64,000 nucleotides of DNA from Actinomadura litoris (GCF_009733595.1 NZ_WOFH01000007.1:310001-374000), one strand, 5' to 3'; counted from the stretch's first letter, positions 37,316-46,567 are shown. Made by a program: numbers and translations. The notes: generated by a model not told the origin, from the letters alone.

Positions 37316-38358
37316 GAGACGGGGCGGCCCGGCCCCTTCTTGACCTGCTCGATGAACAGCCCGGCGAGGGCGTGCTGGCCGCTCACCGTGGGGTGGTAGC
37401 TGCGCGGCTCGGCCTCCAGGGCCGACAGGTTCACCGTGAGGCCGTTCATGTACGGCTGGCCGCTGCCGACCTCGTGGCCCGCGAACGCGCTGTAGGAGTC
37501 GACGAACTCGACGCTGCCCTGCTGGTGCCGGGCGGCGATGCGGCGGTCGGCCTCGGCGGCGGTCTCCCGGATGAGCCGCCCGAGGTCGTAGGCGCGCGCG
37601 TTGAGCCACTGCTGCTCCGACACCCTGAGGTTGTCGCCGCCGGTGCCCTCCACCTCGGAGAACGCCTTCGGGTAGCCCATCAGGATGATGCGGGCGTGGG
37701 GTGCGCGCGCGTGGATCTGGCCGATCAGCTCGGGCAGGTTGCGGCGCAGGTCGGACATCTTCCTGGCGATGTCGTCGCCCTGCCTGAAGCAGCTCCTGCT
37801 CCACGGCAGCTTCACCACGCAGCCCGCGACGACCTTGGAGAACCCGATGTCGTTGCCGCCGACGCTCAGCGTGACGAGGCTCGTGTCGGCGTTGAGCCGG
37901 CCGAGCTGCGAGGGCTCACCGTGCCTGCCGTCGCGGATGTCCGCCGTGGTGGCGCCCGAGCACGCCCAGAACGAGGTGCCCTTGGCGAACGGGAACGCCT
38001 TGGAGACCTCGTTGTAGTACGCCTTGGACGTCCGGTGGCAGCGCTCCAGCGGGTTGTTGTCGCCGACGGTCGCCTCGGCGCCGACACCGGAGGAGTAGGA
38101 GTCGCCGAGCGCGACGTAGCCGCCCCGCGTCGCCGCCTCCACCGGGGTGAACTGGCGGCCCGGCGCCGACACCGGGTCGGCGCGGACCTCGGGCGGCGGC
38201 GTGCGGCACCCGCTCCCGAACACCTCGCAGCGGACGGCCGGCAGCGCCACCAGCGGGACGACCGCCAGCGCCAGCAACGCCACCAGCGCGGTCAGCGCGA
38301 GCCCCCGCTCGCCGAAACGCCCGCGCGCCCACCGTGCCCATGACCCCGGACCCGTCAT
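37312..38358 (-). CDS. Secreted SGNH/GDSL-type hydrolase
   Basis: A 348-residue esterase/lipase-like protein with a hydrophobic N-terminal signal or anchor (about 18-42) and an exported SGNH domain: block I YVALGDSYSSGVGAE, Gly in block II (SGATTADI), block III SVGGNDIGFS and block V with catalytic Asp/His in SYHPTVSGQ. Six Cys suggest disulfides as in Streptomyces lipases of this family. Promoter candidate TACAAT at 38419-38424. Substrate unknown. Confidence 0.9.
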   Translation of the reverse strand: MTGPGSWARWARGRFGERGLALTALVALLALAVVPLVALPAVRCEVFGSGCRTPPPEVRADPVSAPGRQFTPVEAATRGGYVALGDSYSSGVGAEATVGDNNPLERCHRTSKAYYNEVSKAFPFAKGTSFWACSGATTADIRDGRHGEPSQLGRLNADTSLVTLSVGGNDIGFSKVVAGCVVKLPWSRSCFRQGDDIARKMSDLRRNLPELIGQIHARAPHARIILMGYPKAFSEVEGTGGDNLRVSEQQWLNARAYDLGRLIRETAAEADRRIAARHQQGSVEFVDSYSAFAGHEVGSGQPYMNGLTVNLSALEAEPRSYHPTVSGQHALAGLFIEQVKKGPGRPVS

Positions 38359-38418
38359 CGTCCTCCTCCGGCTCCCTCAGGCTGACGCTCGCGCGACGTC
38401 ACCGGTTCCCACCTTTAC

Positions 38419-38470
38419 ATTGTAGATTTTTAGTGGCGCACCGCCGTCCCCGGCGGGTCTCCGGGAGACC
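38419..38470 (-). promoter_or_regulatory. Candidate promoter of the SGNH hydrolase gene and hairpins after the GNAT gene
   Basis: On the minus strand a -10-like TACAAT (38424-38419) lies about 60 nt before the SGNH start in an otherwise GC-rich stretch (CTAAAAATCTACAAT). Just upstream are two hairpins, GGTCTCC-G-GGAGACC (38456-38470) and CCGCC-N-GGCGG (about 38441-38456), suitable as terminators of the GNAT gene ending at 38504. Confidence 0.45.
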
Positions 38471-38503
38471 ACATTACGTGCCGGGGCGGTGCCGGGGCGG
38501 CGC

Positions 38504-39001
38504 TCAGCGGGACGGCGCCCACATGACCGTCCGGGGGCCCAGGTCGTGCAGGCCCGCCTCGATCTCGGCCTTCCAGTAGGCGCGCAGGCCGGGCCCCCAG
38601 CGCTCCTCGGGCAGCTCGGCGAACCCGTGCGCGGCATACCATGGCCCGTTCCACGGGACGTCGCGGAACGTCAGCAGGCTGACGCCCGGCGAGCCGGCGG
38701 CGGCCGCGCGCTCGCGCACCGTCGCCAGCAGCCGGGTGCCGATCCCCCGGCCCACCAGGTCGCCCCGTACGGAGATCTGCTCCAGGTGGGTCGCACCGTC
38801 CACCTCCTCGACGGCGGCGAACGCCACCGGCGGGTCGCCCGCCACGAGGATCTCCACGTCCGCGCCGTCCATCTGCTCGATCACCGTCGGGCCCGGCGGG
38901 AACACGATCCCGAGCGGGGCGAACAGCGGGTCGGCCGAGTTCTCGATCGCCGGCAGCACCGCCAGATCGGCGGGTCGCGCCAGGCGCACCTCGTACTCCA
39001 T
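38504..39001 (-). CDS. GNAT-family N-acetyltransferase
   Basis: A 165-residue GNAT protein: the acetyl-CoA-binding segment ISVRGDLVGRGIGTRLLATVRERA and the C-terminal FRDVPWNGPWYAAHGFAELPEE are typical of the RimI-like/amino-group acetyltransferase branch. ATG 39001 is a natural start. Its acceptor substrate cannot be told. It stands alone between the SGNH gene and the response regulator gene. Confidence 0.88.
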   Translation of the reverse strand: MEYEVRLARPADLAVLPAIENSADPLFAPLGIVFPPGPTVIEQMDGADVEILVAGDPPVAFAAVEEVDGATHLEQISVRGDLVGRGIGTRLLATVRERAAAAGSPGVSLLTFRDVPWNGPWYAAHGFAELPEERWGPGLRAYWKAEIEAGLHDLGPRTVMWAPSR

Positions 39002-39088
39002 ACGGCGATGGTAGGTCCCCGCCGGGGCCGCCTTCCCGGACTCCCGCGCGACACTTCCGGGACGTTCGCGCGGGCGGCCCCGGGAGGG

Positions 39089-39730
39089 TCAGTGCGGCCG
39101 GGGCAGCAGCCCGCGCTCCATCGCCACGACGACCGCGTGCGTGCGGTCGCTGACGTCGAGCTTCGCGAACACCCGCAGCAGGTGCGTCTTCACCGTCGCC
39201 TCCGCGATCACGAGCCGCCGGCCGATGTCGGCGTTGGACAGGCCGTCGGCGACGCCGTTCAGCACGTCCACCTCGCGCGCGGTCAGCGGCACCTGCGCGG
39301 GCCGCCGCATCCGCGCCACCAGGCGCTCGGCGACCCGCGGCGCGAGCACGGTCTCGCCGCGCGCCGCCGACCTGATCGCGTCGGCGAGCCGCTCGCGGGT
39401 GGTGTCCTTGAGCAGGTAGCCGACCGCGCCCGCCTCGATCGCCCGCTCGATCTCGGCGTCGGTGTCGTAGGTGGTGAGGATCAGCACCCGCGTCCCCGAC
39501 GCGCCCGCGACGATCTCGGCGGTGGCGCTCGCCCCGTCCAGGACGGGCATCCGCAGGTCGACCAGCGCCACGTCGGGCCGGAGCCCGGCGGCGAGGTCGA
39601 CGGCCGCGCGGCCGTCGCCCGCCTCGCCGACGATCTCGATGCCGGGCTCGGTGGCCAGCAGCGCCACCACCCCGGCGCGCATCACCGTGTGGTCGTCCAC
39701 CACGATGACGCGGAGCGTGCGGTCGGTCAT
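39089..39730 (-). CDS. NarL/FixJ-family response regulator
   Basis: A 213-residue regulator with a receiver domain (RVIVVDDHTVMRAG; phosphoacceptor Asp in DVALVDLRMPVLDG; Lys in YLLKDT) and a C-terminal LuxR HTH (LTAREVDVLNGVADGLSNADIGRRLVIAEATVKTHLLRVFAKL). It starts one base after the stop of the histidine kinase gene, so the two form a cognate pair, downstream of mmpL. The pair likely controls the transporter; this is inference from order. Confidence 0.95.
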   Translation of the reverse strand: MTDRTLRVIVVDDHTVMRAGVVALLATEPGIEIVGEAGDGRAAVDLAAGLRPDVALVDLRMPVLDGASATAEIVAGASGTRVLILTTYDTDAEIERAIEAGAVGYLLKDTTRERLADAIRSAARGETVLAPRVAERLVARMRRPAQVPLTAREVDVLNGVADGLSNADIGRRLVIAEATVKTHLLRVFAKLDVSDRTHAVVVAMERGLLPRPH

Positions 39731-39731
39731 G

Positions 39732-40940
39732 TCACTCCTGCGGGCTCGTCGAGATCAGGGGGGTCGGCGGGTCCTGCGGGCTCAGCGGGATCATCACGTG
39801 GATCCGGGTGCCGTCGCCGACCGAGCTGGTGACGGTCAGCCCACCGCCGAGCTCGGCCAGCCGGCGGCGCATGCCCTCCAGGCCGAAGCCGGCGGCGGCG
39901 CCGACCACGAAGCCGCGGCCGTCGTCGGTGATCTCCAGCTCGACGCCGTGCGGGTGGCGCTCCAGCACGACGCCGACCGACGAGGCGCCCGCGTGCTTGC
40001 GGATGTTCGCGAGCGACTCCTGCGTGCAGCGCAGCAGCGCGATCCGGGCCGGCTGGTCGCACTCGACGTCGGGCAGCTCCGCGCCGACGGGGATGCCGGT
40101 GTCCTCGGTGAAGCGGTCCAGGACGCGGCGGAGCGTCGCCGCGACCGGGCCCTGCGCGGGGCCGTCGCGCCGCGCGGAGTCGACCAGGGCGCGCGCCTCC
40201 GCGAAGTTGTCGCGCGCCGTCCGCTCGATCGAGCGGAGCTGCTGCTCGCTGCGGCCCGGCTCGGCGCCGAGCCCCGCGCGGGCCGCCTCCGCCAGCACGA
40301 TGATCGAGGCGAAGCCCTGCGCGAGCGTGTCGTGGATCTCCCGGGCGAGGCGCTCGCGCTCCTCCGCCGCGCCCTGCCGCCGGTTCGCCTCGGCCAGCTC
40401 CCGCTGCGCCACCGCCAGCTCCGCCGACAGCCGCCGCGCCCGCTCCTCGGTCTGCCGCACGTACCGGTGCGCCGCCAGGCCGAGCAGCAGCCCGGCCAGG
40501 AAGCCGCCGACGGTGAAGAGCATGTTGCCGGTCGGGAGGTGCGCGGCGCCCGCCGCGACCTCCCCGGCCAGCGTCGCCAGCCCGGCGGCGCCGCTCAGCG
40601 CGACCGCGTACCGCTGGCTCCTGGTGAGGATCCAGAACTGCGGGAGGGAGGCGATGTAGAGCGAGGCACCGCCTCCCCGCACGTACGACAGGGCGCCCAC
40701 ACCGGCGGCGAGCACGCAGAGGTACGCCATCGGCGGCAGCACGCGCGGGTACAGCTCCGTCACCGCGTAGCAGGCGCCGAGCACGACCGGCAGCACGATC
40801 CCCGAGACCCGCGCCGCGCCGGGGTCGTCGGCCGCGGCGAGGACCTGCGGGATCAACCCCAGCACGAGCCACAGCGCGGCGTACCACCGGACGAGGGCGC
40901 GGACCTGGAACCGATCGTCGAGCTGCGGCCGGGCGTCCAT
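39732..40940 (-). CDS. Sensor histidine kinase (HisKA_3 type)
   Basis: A 402-residue sensor with five or six N-terminal membrane segments (about 17-165), a short coiled coil, the dimerisation/phosphoacceptor box EERERLAREIHDTLAQGFASIIVLAEAA, and an HATPase domain with the N-box QESLANIRKHA and DDGRGF. It pairs with the NarL-type regulator directly downstream and starts 5 nt after the mmpL stop. No large extracytoplasmic loop is present, so it probably senses a membrane or intramembrane signal. Confidence 0.93.
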   Translation of the reverse strand: MDARPQLDDRFQVRALVRWYAALWLVLGLIPQVLAAADDPGAARVSGIVLPVVLGACYAVTELYPRVLPPMAYLCVLAAGVGALSYVRGGGASLYIASLPQFWILTRSQRYAVALSGAAGLATLAGEVAAGAAHLPTGNMLFTVGGFLAGLLLGLAAHRYVRQTEERARRLSAELAVAQRELAEANRRQGAAEERERLAREIHDTLAQGFASIIVLAEAARAGLGAEPGRSEQQLRSIERTARDNFAEARALVDSARRDGPAQGPVAATLRRVLDRFTEDTGIPVGAELPDVECDQPARIALLRCTQESLANIRKHAGASSVGVVLERHPHGVELEITDDGRGFVVGAAAGFGLEGMRRRLAELGGGLTVTSSVGDGTRIHVMIPLSPQDPPTPLISTSPQE

Positions 40941-40945
40941 GCCGG

Positions 40946-43108
40946 TCAGCCTACTTTTTCGGCGGGACGCTCCGCCGCGGCCCGCACCCGGCGCATCCCC
41001 CGCGAGGGCCACCAGCTCCGCTCCCCGAGCAGCAGCATCGCCGCCGGCAGGATCATGATCCGGATGATCGCCGCGTCCAGCAGCACCGCGACCGCGAGGC
41101 TGAACCCCATCTGCTTCATCTCGATGATGTGCAGCGGCACGAAGCTCGCGAACACCGTCACCATCACGAACGCCGCGCTCGTCACGACCCGCGCGGACCC
41201 GCCGACGCCCTCCAGGACGGCCTGCCGGGTCGGCACCCCGGCCAGGGCCGCCTCCCGGATGCGGCTGATCACGAACACCTGGTAGTCCATCGACAGGCCG
41301 AACAGGATCACGAACAGCAGCAGCGGGACGCGCGAGCCGATCGACCCCGTCGAGGTGAAGCCGAGCAGGCCCTCCGCCCAGGTGTACTGGAACACCGCCA
41401 CCAGCACGCCGAGCGACGCGGCGGCCGACAGCAGGTTCAGCACGACGCCGACCAGGCCGAGCACCACCGACCGGAACGCCCACGCGGTCATCGCGAACGT
41501 CACCAGCAGCAGCGCCCCGATGATCATCGGCAGCTTGTCCTTCTGGTGCTCGGGGTAGTCGGTGTAGCGGGCGACGTCCCCGGACACCGCGACGTCCGCG
41601 TCCAGCTTTCCGAGCGAGGCCGGGATGTACCGCTTCCTGAGGTCGCGCAGGGAAGCACGCGCCGCGTCCTCGCTGCCGTAGTGCGGGACGGGCAGCTCCA
41701 GGAGGCTGACCCGGCCGTCCGCCGAGGTGCGCAGGCTCGGGGCGCCCGCGAAGCGCCGGTCGCCGCGCGTGCGCCCGGCGAGGTCGCCGAGGGCGGCGCG
41801 CACCTCGTCCGACCGTCCGGCGTCGGCGCGGACGACGACCTGGTGCGTGGACTTCAGCTCCGGGAACACCGCGTTCATGCGGTGGTAGGACTGGACGGCG
41901 GGGATGCTGCGGGGATGCGTCTCCCGGCCCATGTCCGTGAGCTTGAGGCCGAGCAGCGGGGAGGCGAGCGCCAGCATCGCCAGCACGGCGACGGCCAGGG
42001 TGACCGCGGGGCGCTTCTCGGTGGGGCGCAGCAGCGCCGTGGTGATCCGCCCGGCGCCGTCCTCGCGGTGCGCCCGGACGGCCTTGCCGCGCCGCGCCCT
42101 GCGCTCCCGGCGCCGCTCGGCCCGCGCGCCGAGCTTCGCGAGCAGCGCGGGCAGGACGGTCATCGAGCTGGCCACCGCGACCAGCGTCACCACGATCGCG
42201 CCGGTGGCGAGCGAGGAGAAGATCACGTCGTCGGCCAGGAACAGCGTCGCGCTCGACACCGCGACCGCGAGGCCGGACACCACCACGGCGTGCCCCGAGG
42301 TCGCCGCGGCCAGCTCCACCACCGCCCGCGGGCTGAGCCGTCCGCCCGCGCGGGCCCGCTCCTCCCGCTCCCGCTTGAGGTAGAAGAGGGTGTAGTCGAC
42401 GCCGACGGCCAGCCCGATCAGCAGGATGACGTTCGTGCCGACCCCCGCGTCCGGGAACACGTGCGAGGCGAGCATCGACAGGCCCACCGCCGCGACGATC
42501 GACGACAGCGCCAGCAGCAGCGGCACCACCGCGAGCGCCACCGACCCGAAGACCAGCAGCAGCGTGATCAGCGTCACCGGGAGCGCGATCACCTCGGTGC
42601 GCGAGAGGTCCTTCCCGCGCAGCTCCTCGACGCCCTTGCTGACCGACGGCCCGCCGGTCTCCTCCACCCGCAGCCCCGGGTAGGCGGCCCGCACCGCGTC
42701 GGTCTGCTCCCGGAGCGGCTCGACGTGCTTGCGCCCGTCCAGCTCGGCGCCCTTGAGGGTCACGTCGACGCGGACGACGTCCCCGCCGGGGGCCCGCACC
42801 GGCGCGGCGACCGACTCGACCTCCGGCAGCCCCTTCATCCGTCCCGCGATGTCGCGCGCGGCGGCGTCCCTGGCCCCCTCGCCCGAGATCATCACCCGCT
42901 CGACGGGCTTGTTCTGGAGCCCGCCCTCGGCCGCCATCGCCTCCGCCCGGCCGGCCTCGCCGACCCGGAAGTCCGCGGACGTGGCGGCGTGGCCGCCCAC
43001 CGAGATGCCCACGCCGAGGCACAGCGCGACGAACAGGAACCATCCGGCGATCGCCCGCCAGGGGTGCCCGGCGCTCCACCGGGCCGCGCGTACTGGAAGA
43101 TTCATCAT
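40946..43108 (-). CDS. MMPL-family RND transporter
   Basis: A 720-residue membrane protein of the MMPL/RND superfamily with the usual duplicated arrangement: TM1, a large external loop, five helices (IGLAVGVDYTLFYLKREREE), then TM7, a second loop and five more helices (LFGLSMDYQVFVISRIREA). Substrates of this family include lipids and drugs; none is indicated. Two adjacent ATGs at the start. First gene of a likely mmpL-kinase-regulator operon and divergent from the APH-like gene across an 18-bp palindrome. Confidence 0.93.
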   Translation of the reverse strand: MMNLPVRAARWSAGHPWRAIAGWFLFVALCLGVGISVGGHAATSADFRVGEAGRAEAMAAEGGLQNKPVERVMISGEGARDAAARDIAGRMKGLPEVESVAAPVRAPGGDVVRVDVTLKGAELDGRKHVEPLREQTDAVRAAYPGLRVEETGGPSVSKGVEELRGKDLSRTEVIALPVTLITLLLVFGSVALAVVPLLLALSSIVAAVGLSMLASHVFPDAGVGTNVILLIGLAVGVDYTLFYLKREREERARAGGRLSPRAVVELAAATSGHAVVVSGLAVAVSSATLFLADDVIFSSLATGAIVVTLVAVASSMTVLPALLAKLGARAERRRERRARRGKAVRAHREDGAGRITTALLRPTEKRPAVTLAVAVLAMLALASPLLGLKLTDMGRETHPRSIPAVQSYHRMNAVFPELKSTHQVVVRADAGRSDEVRAALGDLAGRTRGDRRFAGAPSLRTSADGRVSLLELPVPHYGSEDAARASLRDLRKRYIPASLGKLDADVAVSGDVARYTDYPEHQKDKLPMIIGALLLVTFAMTAWAFRSVVLGLVGVVLNLLSAAASLGVLVAVFQYTWAEGLLGFTSTGSIGSRVPLLLFVILFGLSMDYQVFVISRIREAALAGVPTRQAVLEGVGGSARVVTSAAFVMVTVFASFVPLHIIEMKQMGFSLAVAVLLDAAIIRIMILPAAMLLLGERSWWPSRGMRRVRAAAERPAEKVG

Positions 43109-43167
43109 GTGCTCGATGCTGCTGGCCGGGCCCCCTTCCCCGGCAGCGGCGAACGGCTGAACCTGCC

Positions 43168-43185
43168 GTCCACCGATCGGTGGAC
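43168..43185. promoter_or_regulatory. Perfect 18-bp palindrome between mmpL and the APH-like gene
   Basis: GTCCACCGATCGGTGGAC is fully self-complementary. It lies 59 nt upstream of the mmpL start and 18 nt upstream of the APH-like start, within the 95-bp divergent spacer. A dimeric repressor (TetR or MarR type) binding here would control both genes. The regulator is not identifiable; the nearby NarL-type protein usually binds different, heptameric sites. Confidence 0.6.
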
Positions 43186-43203
43186 CCCCCGGAAGGAGAC
43201 AGG

Positions 43204-44103
43204 ATGATCTACGCCGAGACGCCGCTCACGGGCGCCATGCGGAAGGCGGTCCAGGATGCTTGGAACGTTCCCGCCGACGGCCCCGCCGAGCGGCTGTTCG
43301 GCGGCGAGGAGTCGGCCGCGTACCGGATCGGCGATCTCGTGGTGCGCGTCGGCCCCGCCTGGCGGAGCGACGCCGAGACCGAGTGGTGCCACGCGGTGGC
43401 GGCGCACGCCGCGTCCCGCATGCCCGAGGCGGTGGCGCCGCTGCGCGCCCGCGACGGCGCCACGGTCGTCCGGGGCGACGGCCGCCCGCTGTCGCTGTGG
43501 CGCCACGTGGAGGGCGAGTGGCCCGACACCGAGGAGCCCACGACGCGCACGCAGGCCGCCGCGCTCCTCGCCCGGCTGCACCGGGCGCTGGCCGACCACG
43601 CCCCGCCGCCGCGTCCGACCCGCTCCTTCGCCGAGATCGGGTTGGACGGCGCCTTCCCCGAGGACGTCCCCGAACTCGCCGACCCCGACCTCGACCGGTG
43701 GCTCGCGGCCTTCCACGCCCGCACCCCGGCGCGCCAGGTCGTCCACGGCGACTACTACGAGGGCAACACCCTGGCGCGCGGCGGCCGCCTGGTCGCCCTC
43801 CTGGACTGGGACGAGGCGTTCGTCGCCGCCCCCGAGTTCGAGGTGGCCTCCGCCGCCCTCGAATGGACGGACGAGCACGCGCGGGCCCCCGAGCTGCGGC
43901 GCCGCTTCGTCGCCGACTACCACGCGGCGGGCGGCACCGCCGGGCCCATGGACGAGGAGACCGTCGCCCAGCTCATCCGCCACCGCCTCCGGCGCGAGAC
44001 CGCCTACTTCAACCTGGCACGCGCGCGAGGCGTCGAGCACGACGAGGACGATCTCGACTACCACCGGCGCCGCGTGCGGGAGTTCTTCGCCCTGAAGCCG
44101 TAG
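43204..44103 (+). CDS. APH/choline-kinase-fold phosphotransferase
   Basis: A 299-residue protein kinase-like small-molecule kinase: catalytic loop VVHGDYYEGNTL (HxDxxxxN) and metal-binding ALLDWDEAFVA (DFG equivalent). ATG 43204 has GGAAGGAG about 5 nt upstream. The family covers aminoglycoside, homoserine and choline kinases; the sequence does not point to resistance. It is divergent from mmpL and may share its operator. Confidence 0.87.
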   Translation: MIYAETPLTGAMRKAVQDAWNVPADGPAERLFGGEESAAYRIGDLVVRVGPAWRSDAETEWCHAVAAHAASRMPEAVAPLRARDGATVVRGDGRPLSLWRHVEGEWPDTEEPTTRTQAAALLARLHRALADHAPPPRPTRSFAEIGLDGAFPEDVPELADPDLDRWLAAFHARTPARQVVHGDYYEGNTLARGGRLVALLDWDEAFVAAPEFEVASAALEWTDEHARAPELRRRFVADYHAAGGTAGPMDEETVAQLIRHRLRRETAYFNLARARGVEHDEDDLDYHRRRVREFFALKP

Positions 44104-44608
44104 CCGGCCCTCGGGCTCCCGCACCTAAAGGACGGGTCAAGGGGAATTCCCAAGTACCCGAACAAAGGCCGGTACAAAGAGCGGGGCGATAGGCGGGGCG
44201 AAGGCCGGACCAAAGGGCGGGCGACCTCCCGTACCCCCGTTCGACGCGACCGGATATTGGACCGCGCACACCCGTCCTCATAGGTCGCGTATTTGCACCA
44301 AGCGGCATCATTCTGGGTTACGGACAGGTTAATATGATCCTTCGCCTGTGGCACCGAACAATGTCCGCAGGGACAGGTAATCCGATTTACCGGAAGCCCC
44401 ATACCACCGGGTATGGTTGCCTTATCCCGTTTTCTCCTCCTCGAAGCCGCCATCGATCGCTCCGGCGCCATGAAGATCGGATATCGGCGGGATGGTCAAC
44501 CGGCGCGCCCGGATGTCATGCTTCTCGCGTTTCGCATTCCACCGAGAAGAGCGGAAGGCGGAACACGGGAGATCTCCCCTGGGAAACCCACGGCAAGAGG
44601 AGGAGAAA
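44104..44608 (+). promoter_or_regulatory. Gene-free leader region of the lasso peptide operon
   Basis: About 500 bases without a credible gene. It starts with a purine-rich stretch holding an imperfect 36-bp direct repeat (44164-44186 and 44200-44221, AAGGCCGGxxCAAAGxGCGGG). From about 44270 the composition becomes AT-richer, consistent with a promoter, for example GTTAATATGAT at 44329-44339. A hairpin CCATACC-ACCG-GGTATGG (44399-44416) lies in the presumed 5' leader. Ends in AGAGGAGGAG, a strong Shine-Dalgarno 6 nt before the precursor ATG. No regulator gene accompanies the operon. Confidence 0.5.
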
Positions 44609-44716
44609 ATGCAGAAGTACGAGACCCCCGCCCTTGTGGCGGCCGGCTCCTTCCGCAAGGTCACCGGACTGCTCGGCTTCCACGGCAACGACCGTGTGAT
44701 CCTCAGCAAGAACTGA
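44609..44716 (+). CDS. Lasso peptide precursor, citrulassin-like
   Basis: A 35-residue precursor, too short for most gene callers. Leader residues 1-20 carry the YxxPxL recognition motif (Y4, P7, L9) bound by the RRE protein and the Thr at position -2 (T19) required by the leader protease. The predicted core is LLGFHGNDRVILSKN: Leu1 would be linked to the side chain of Asp8, leaving a 7-residue tail. From memory the citrulassin A core is LLGLAGNDRLVLSKN, so 11 of 15 positions are shared. ATG 44609 follows GAGGAGGAG. Followed after 18 nt by the cyclase gene. Confidence 0.92.
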   Translation: MQKYETPALVAAGSFRKVTGLLGFHGNDRVILSKN

Positions 44717-44734
44717 GCCGGGCGTTCACGGCCC

Positions 44735-46567
44735 ATGCCTGATCACGATGGCATGCCGGGCCACGGCGAGGCGTCCTTCGTGGTCCTTCCGGACCACGAG
44801 GCGGCCCTCGCCGTGGCCGCGGGCCTGCCCACACCCCCCGAACGCATCCTGCGGCACCGCTCCGGGCGGCCCTGGCTGGCGGGCCGCTGGAGCGACGCCG
44901 AGATGACCGAGGCCGCGGCGGGAGACGCCCGGATCGCGATCATCGGCACCTGCCCGATCGGTCCCGAGCGGCTCGCCCGGGAGGCCGGGCGGCTGCGCGA
45001 CCTCGCCTCCCTCGACCGGCTCGTCCGCTCCCTGCCGGGAAGCTTCCACCTGGTCGCCGCGCTGGACGGCCGGACGCGCGTCCAGGGCGACGCCGCCGGG
45101 CTGCGGCTGGTCTTCCACACCCGCGCGGGCGGCGTCACGGTGGCCGCCGACCGCGCCGACACGCTCGCGGCCCTGACCGGGGCCGCGCTGGACGAGCGCC
45201 AGATCGCCGCGCGCCTGCTGTGGCCGCTCCCGCACCCGCTGCTCCACACACCGCTGTGGCGCGGGGTCGAAGGCGTCGAGCCGGGTGCCCACCTGCTGCT
45301 GGAGCCGGACGGCCGCGCGCGGACGCGCCGCTGGTGGGCCGCGCCGGAGGCGGTGCGCCCGCTCGCCACCGCCGCGGACGAGGTCGCGGCGGCGCTCACC
45401 GCGGCGGTCGACGCGCGCACCGCGGGCGGCGGCGTCGTGAGCTGCGACCTGTCCGGCGGCCTGGACTCGACCTCGATCTGCTTCCTGGCGGCCCGGGGCG
45501 AGGCCGAGGTCGTCGCCGCCACCTGGCCCGGCCGCGATCCGGCCGACGAGGACCTGGCCTGGGCGCGGCGCGCCGCCGCGCACCTGCCCGGTGTCGAGCA
45601 CACGGTCTGGCCCGCCGAGGACGCGTCGCTGGTCTACGCGGGGCTCCTGGAGATCGACGACCCGCTGGACGAGCCGAGCATCGGCGTGATGGACCGCGCC
45701 CGCATGCTCGACCACGTCCCCCGGCTGGCGGCCAGGGGCAGCCGCCTGCACCTGACCGGCATCGGCGGCGACCACGTCGCCTGGTGCTCCGAGGCCCACT
45801 ACCACGGGCTGCTGCGCAGGCGGCCGCTCCTCGCGCTGCGGCGGCTGCGGGGGTTCCGGGCGCTGTTCGACTGGCCGCTCGCCCCGGCGGCGCGCGCCCT
45901 GGCCGACGGCCGCCCCTACCGCCGGTGGCTCCTGGACGCGGCCGGTGACCTCCGCGCCCCCGCCCGCCCGGCCGTCGCGGGCGCGCTCGGCTGGGACACG
46001 GCTCCGCGCCTGTTCGACTGGGTCACCCCCGAGGCGGCGGAGGCGGCGGCGCAGGTGCTGCGCGAGGCCGCCCGGACGGCCGAGCCGCTGGCCCCCGACC
46101 GGGGGCAGCACCTCGACCTGCACTCGATCCGGGCCTGTACCCGCATCATCCGGCAGTGGGAGCGGATGAGCGCCCGCGCCGGCCTGCCGATGGCCTCGCC
46201 CTTCCTGGACGACCGGGTCATCGAGGCCTGCCTCGCCGTGCGCGCGGAGGACCGGGTCACCCCGTGGCGGTACAAGCCGCTCCTCGTCGCGGCCATGCGC
46301 GGCGTCGTCCCGGCCGAATGCCTCGCACGCGCCAACAAGGCGGAGGCGTCCATGGACGCCGCCGACGGGCTGCGCGCGCACAGCCGCGACCTGATGGAGC
46401 TGTGCGAGGACTCCCGGCTGGCCCGGCTCGGCCTCGTCGACGGCGAGCGGCTGAAGGCCCTCCTCGCCCGTCCCGACACGCCCGCGCTGCGCGGGGCGAT
46501 CCTGTACTCCACGCTCGGCTGCGAGGTCTGGCTGCGCACCCTGGACCGCCGGCGCGCGCGGCGATGA
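44735..46567 (+). CDS. Lasso peptide macrolactam synthetase (asparagine synthetase-like, LasC)
   Basis: Adenylates the Asp8 side chain of the core and closes the isopeptide ring with the Leu1 amine. The 610-residue protein has a degenerate N-terminal glutaminase-like domain (about 15-195, without the catalytic N-terminal Cys) and a synthetase domain with PP-loop LSGGLDSTS (239-247), LHLTGIGGDHVAW and FLDDRVIEACLAV. Typical length for actinobacterial lasso cyclases. ATG 44735 has a weak ribosome site; ATG 44753 is possible. Second gene of the operon. Confidence 0.95.
   Translation: MPDHDGMPGHGEASFVVLPDHEAALAVAAGLPTPPERILRHRSGRPWLAGRWSDAEMTEAAAGDARIAIIGTCPIGPERLAREAGRLRDLASLDRLVRSLPGSFHLVAALDGRTRVQGDAAGLRLVFHTRAGGVTVAADRADTLAALTGAALDERQIAARLLWPLPHPLLHTPLWRGVEGVEPGAHLLLEPDGRARTRRWWAAPEAVRPLATAADEVAAALTAAVDARTAGGGVVSCDLSGGLDSTSICFLAARGEAEVVAATWPGRDPADEDLAWARRAAAHLPGVEHTVWPAEDASLVYAGLLEIDDPLDEPSIGVMDRARMLDHVPRLAARGSRLHLTGIGGDHVAWCSEAHYHGLLRRRPLLALRRLRGFRALFDWPLAPAARALADGRPYRRWLLDAAGDLRAPARPAVAGALGWDTAPRLFDWVTPEAAEAAAQVLREAARTAEPLAPDRGQHLDLHSIRACTRIIRQWERMSARAGLPMASPFLDDRVIEACLAVRAEDRVTPWRYKPLLVAAMRGVVPAECLARANKAEASMDAADGLRAHSRDLMELCEDSRLARLGLVDGERLKALLARPDTPALRGAILYSTLGCEVWLRTLDRRRARR

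Noticed and set aside
41129..43207. 692-residue plus-strand frame over mmpL
   Set aside because: Arg/His/Asp-rich shadow; the MMPL protein on the other strand is full length.
44492..44608. Longer lasso precursor starting at 44492
   Set aside because: The strong AGAGGAGGAG site precedes ATG 44609, and a 20-residue leader with YxxPxL near its start matches the family.
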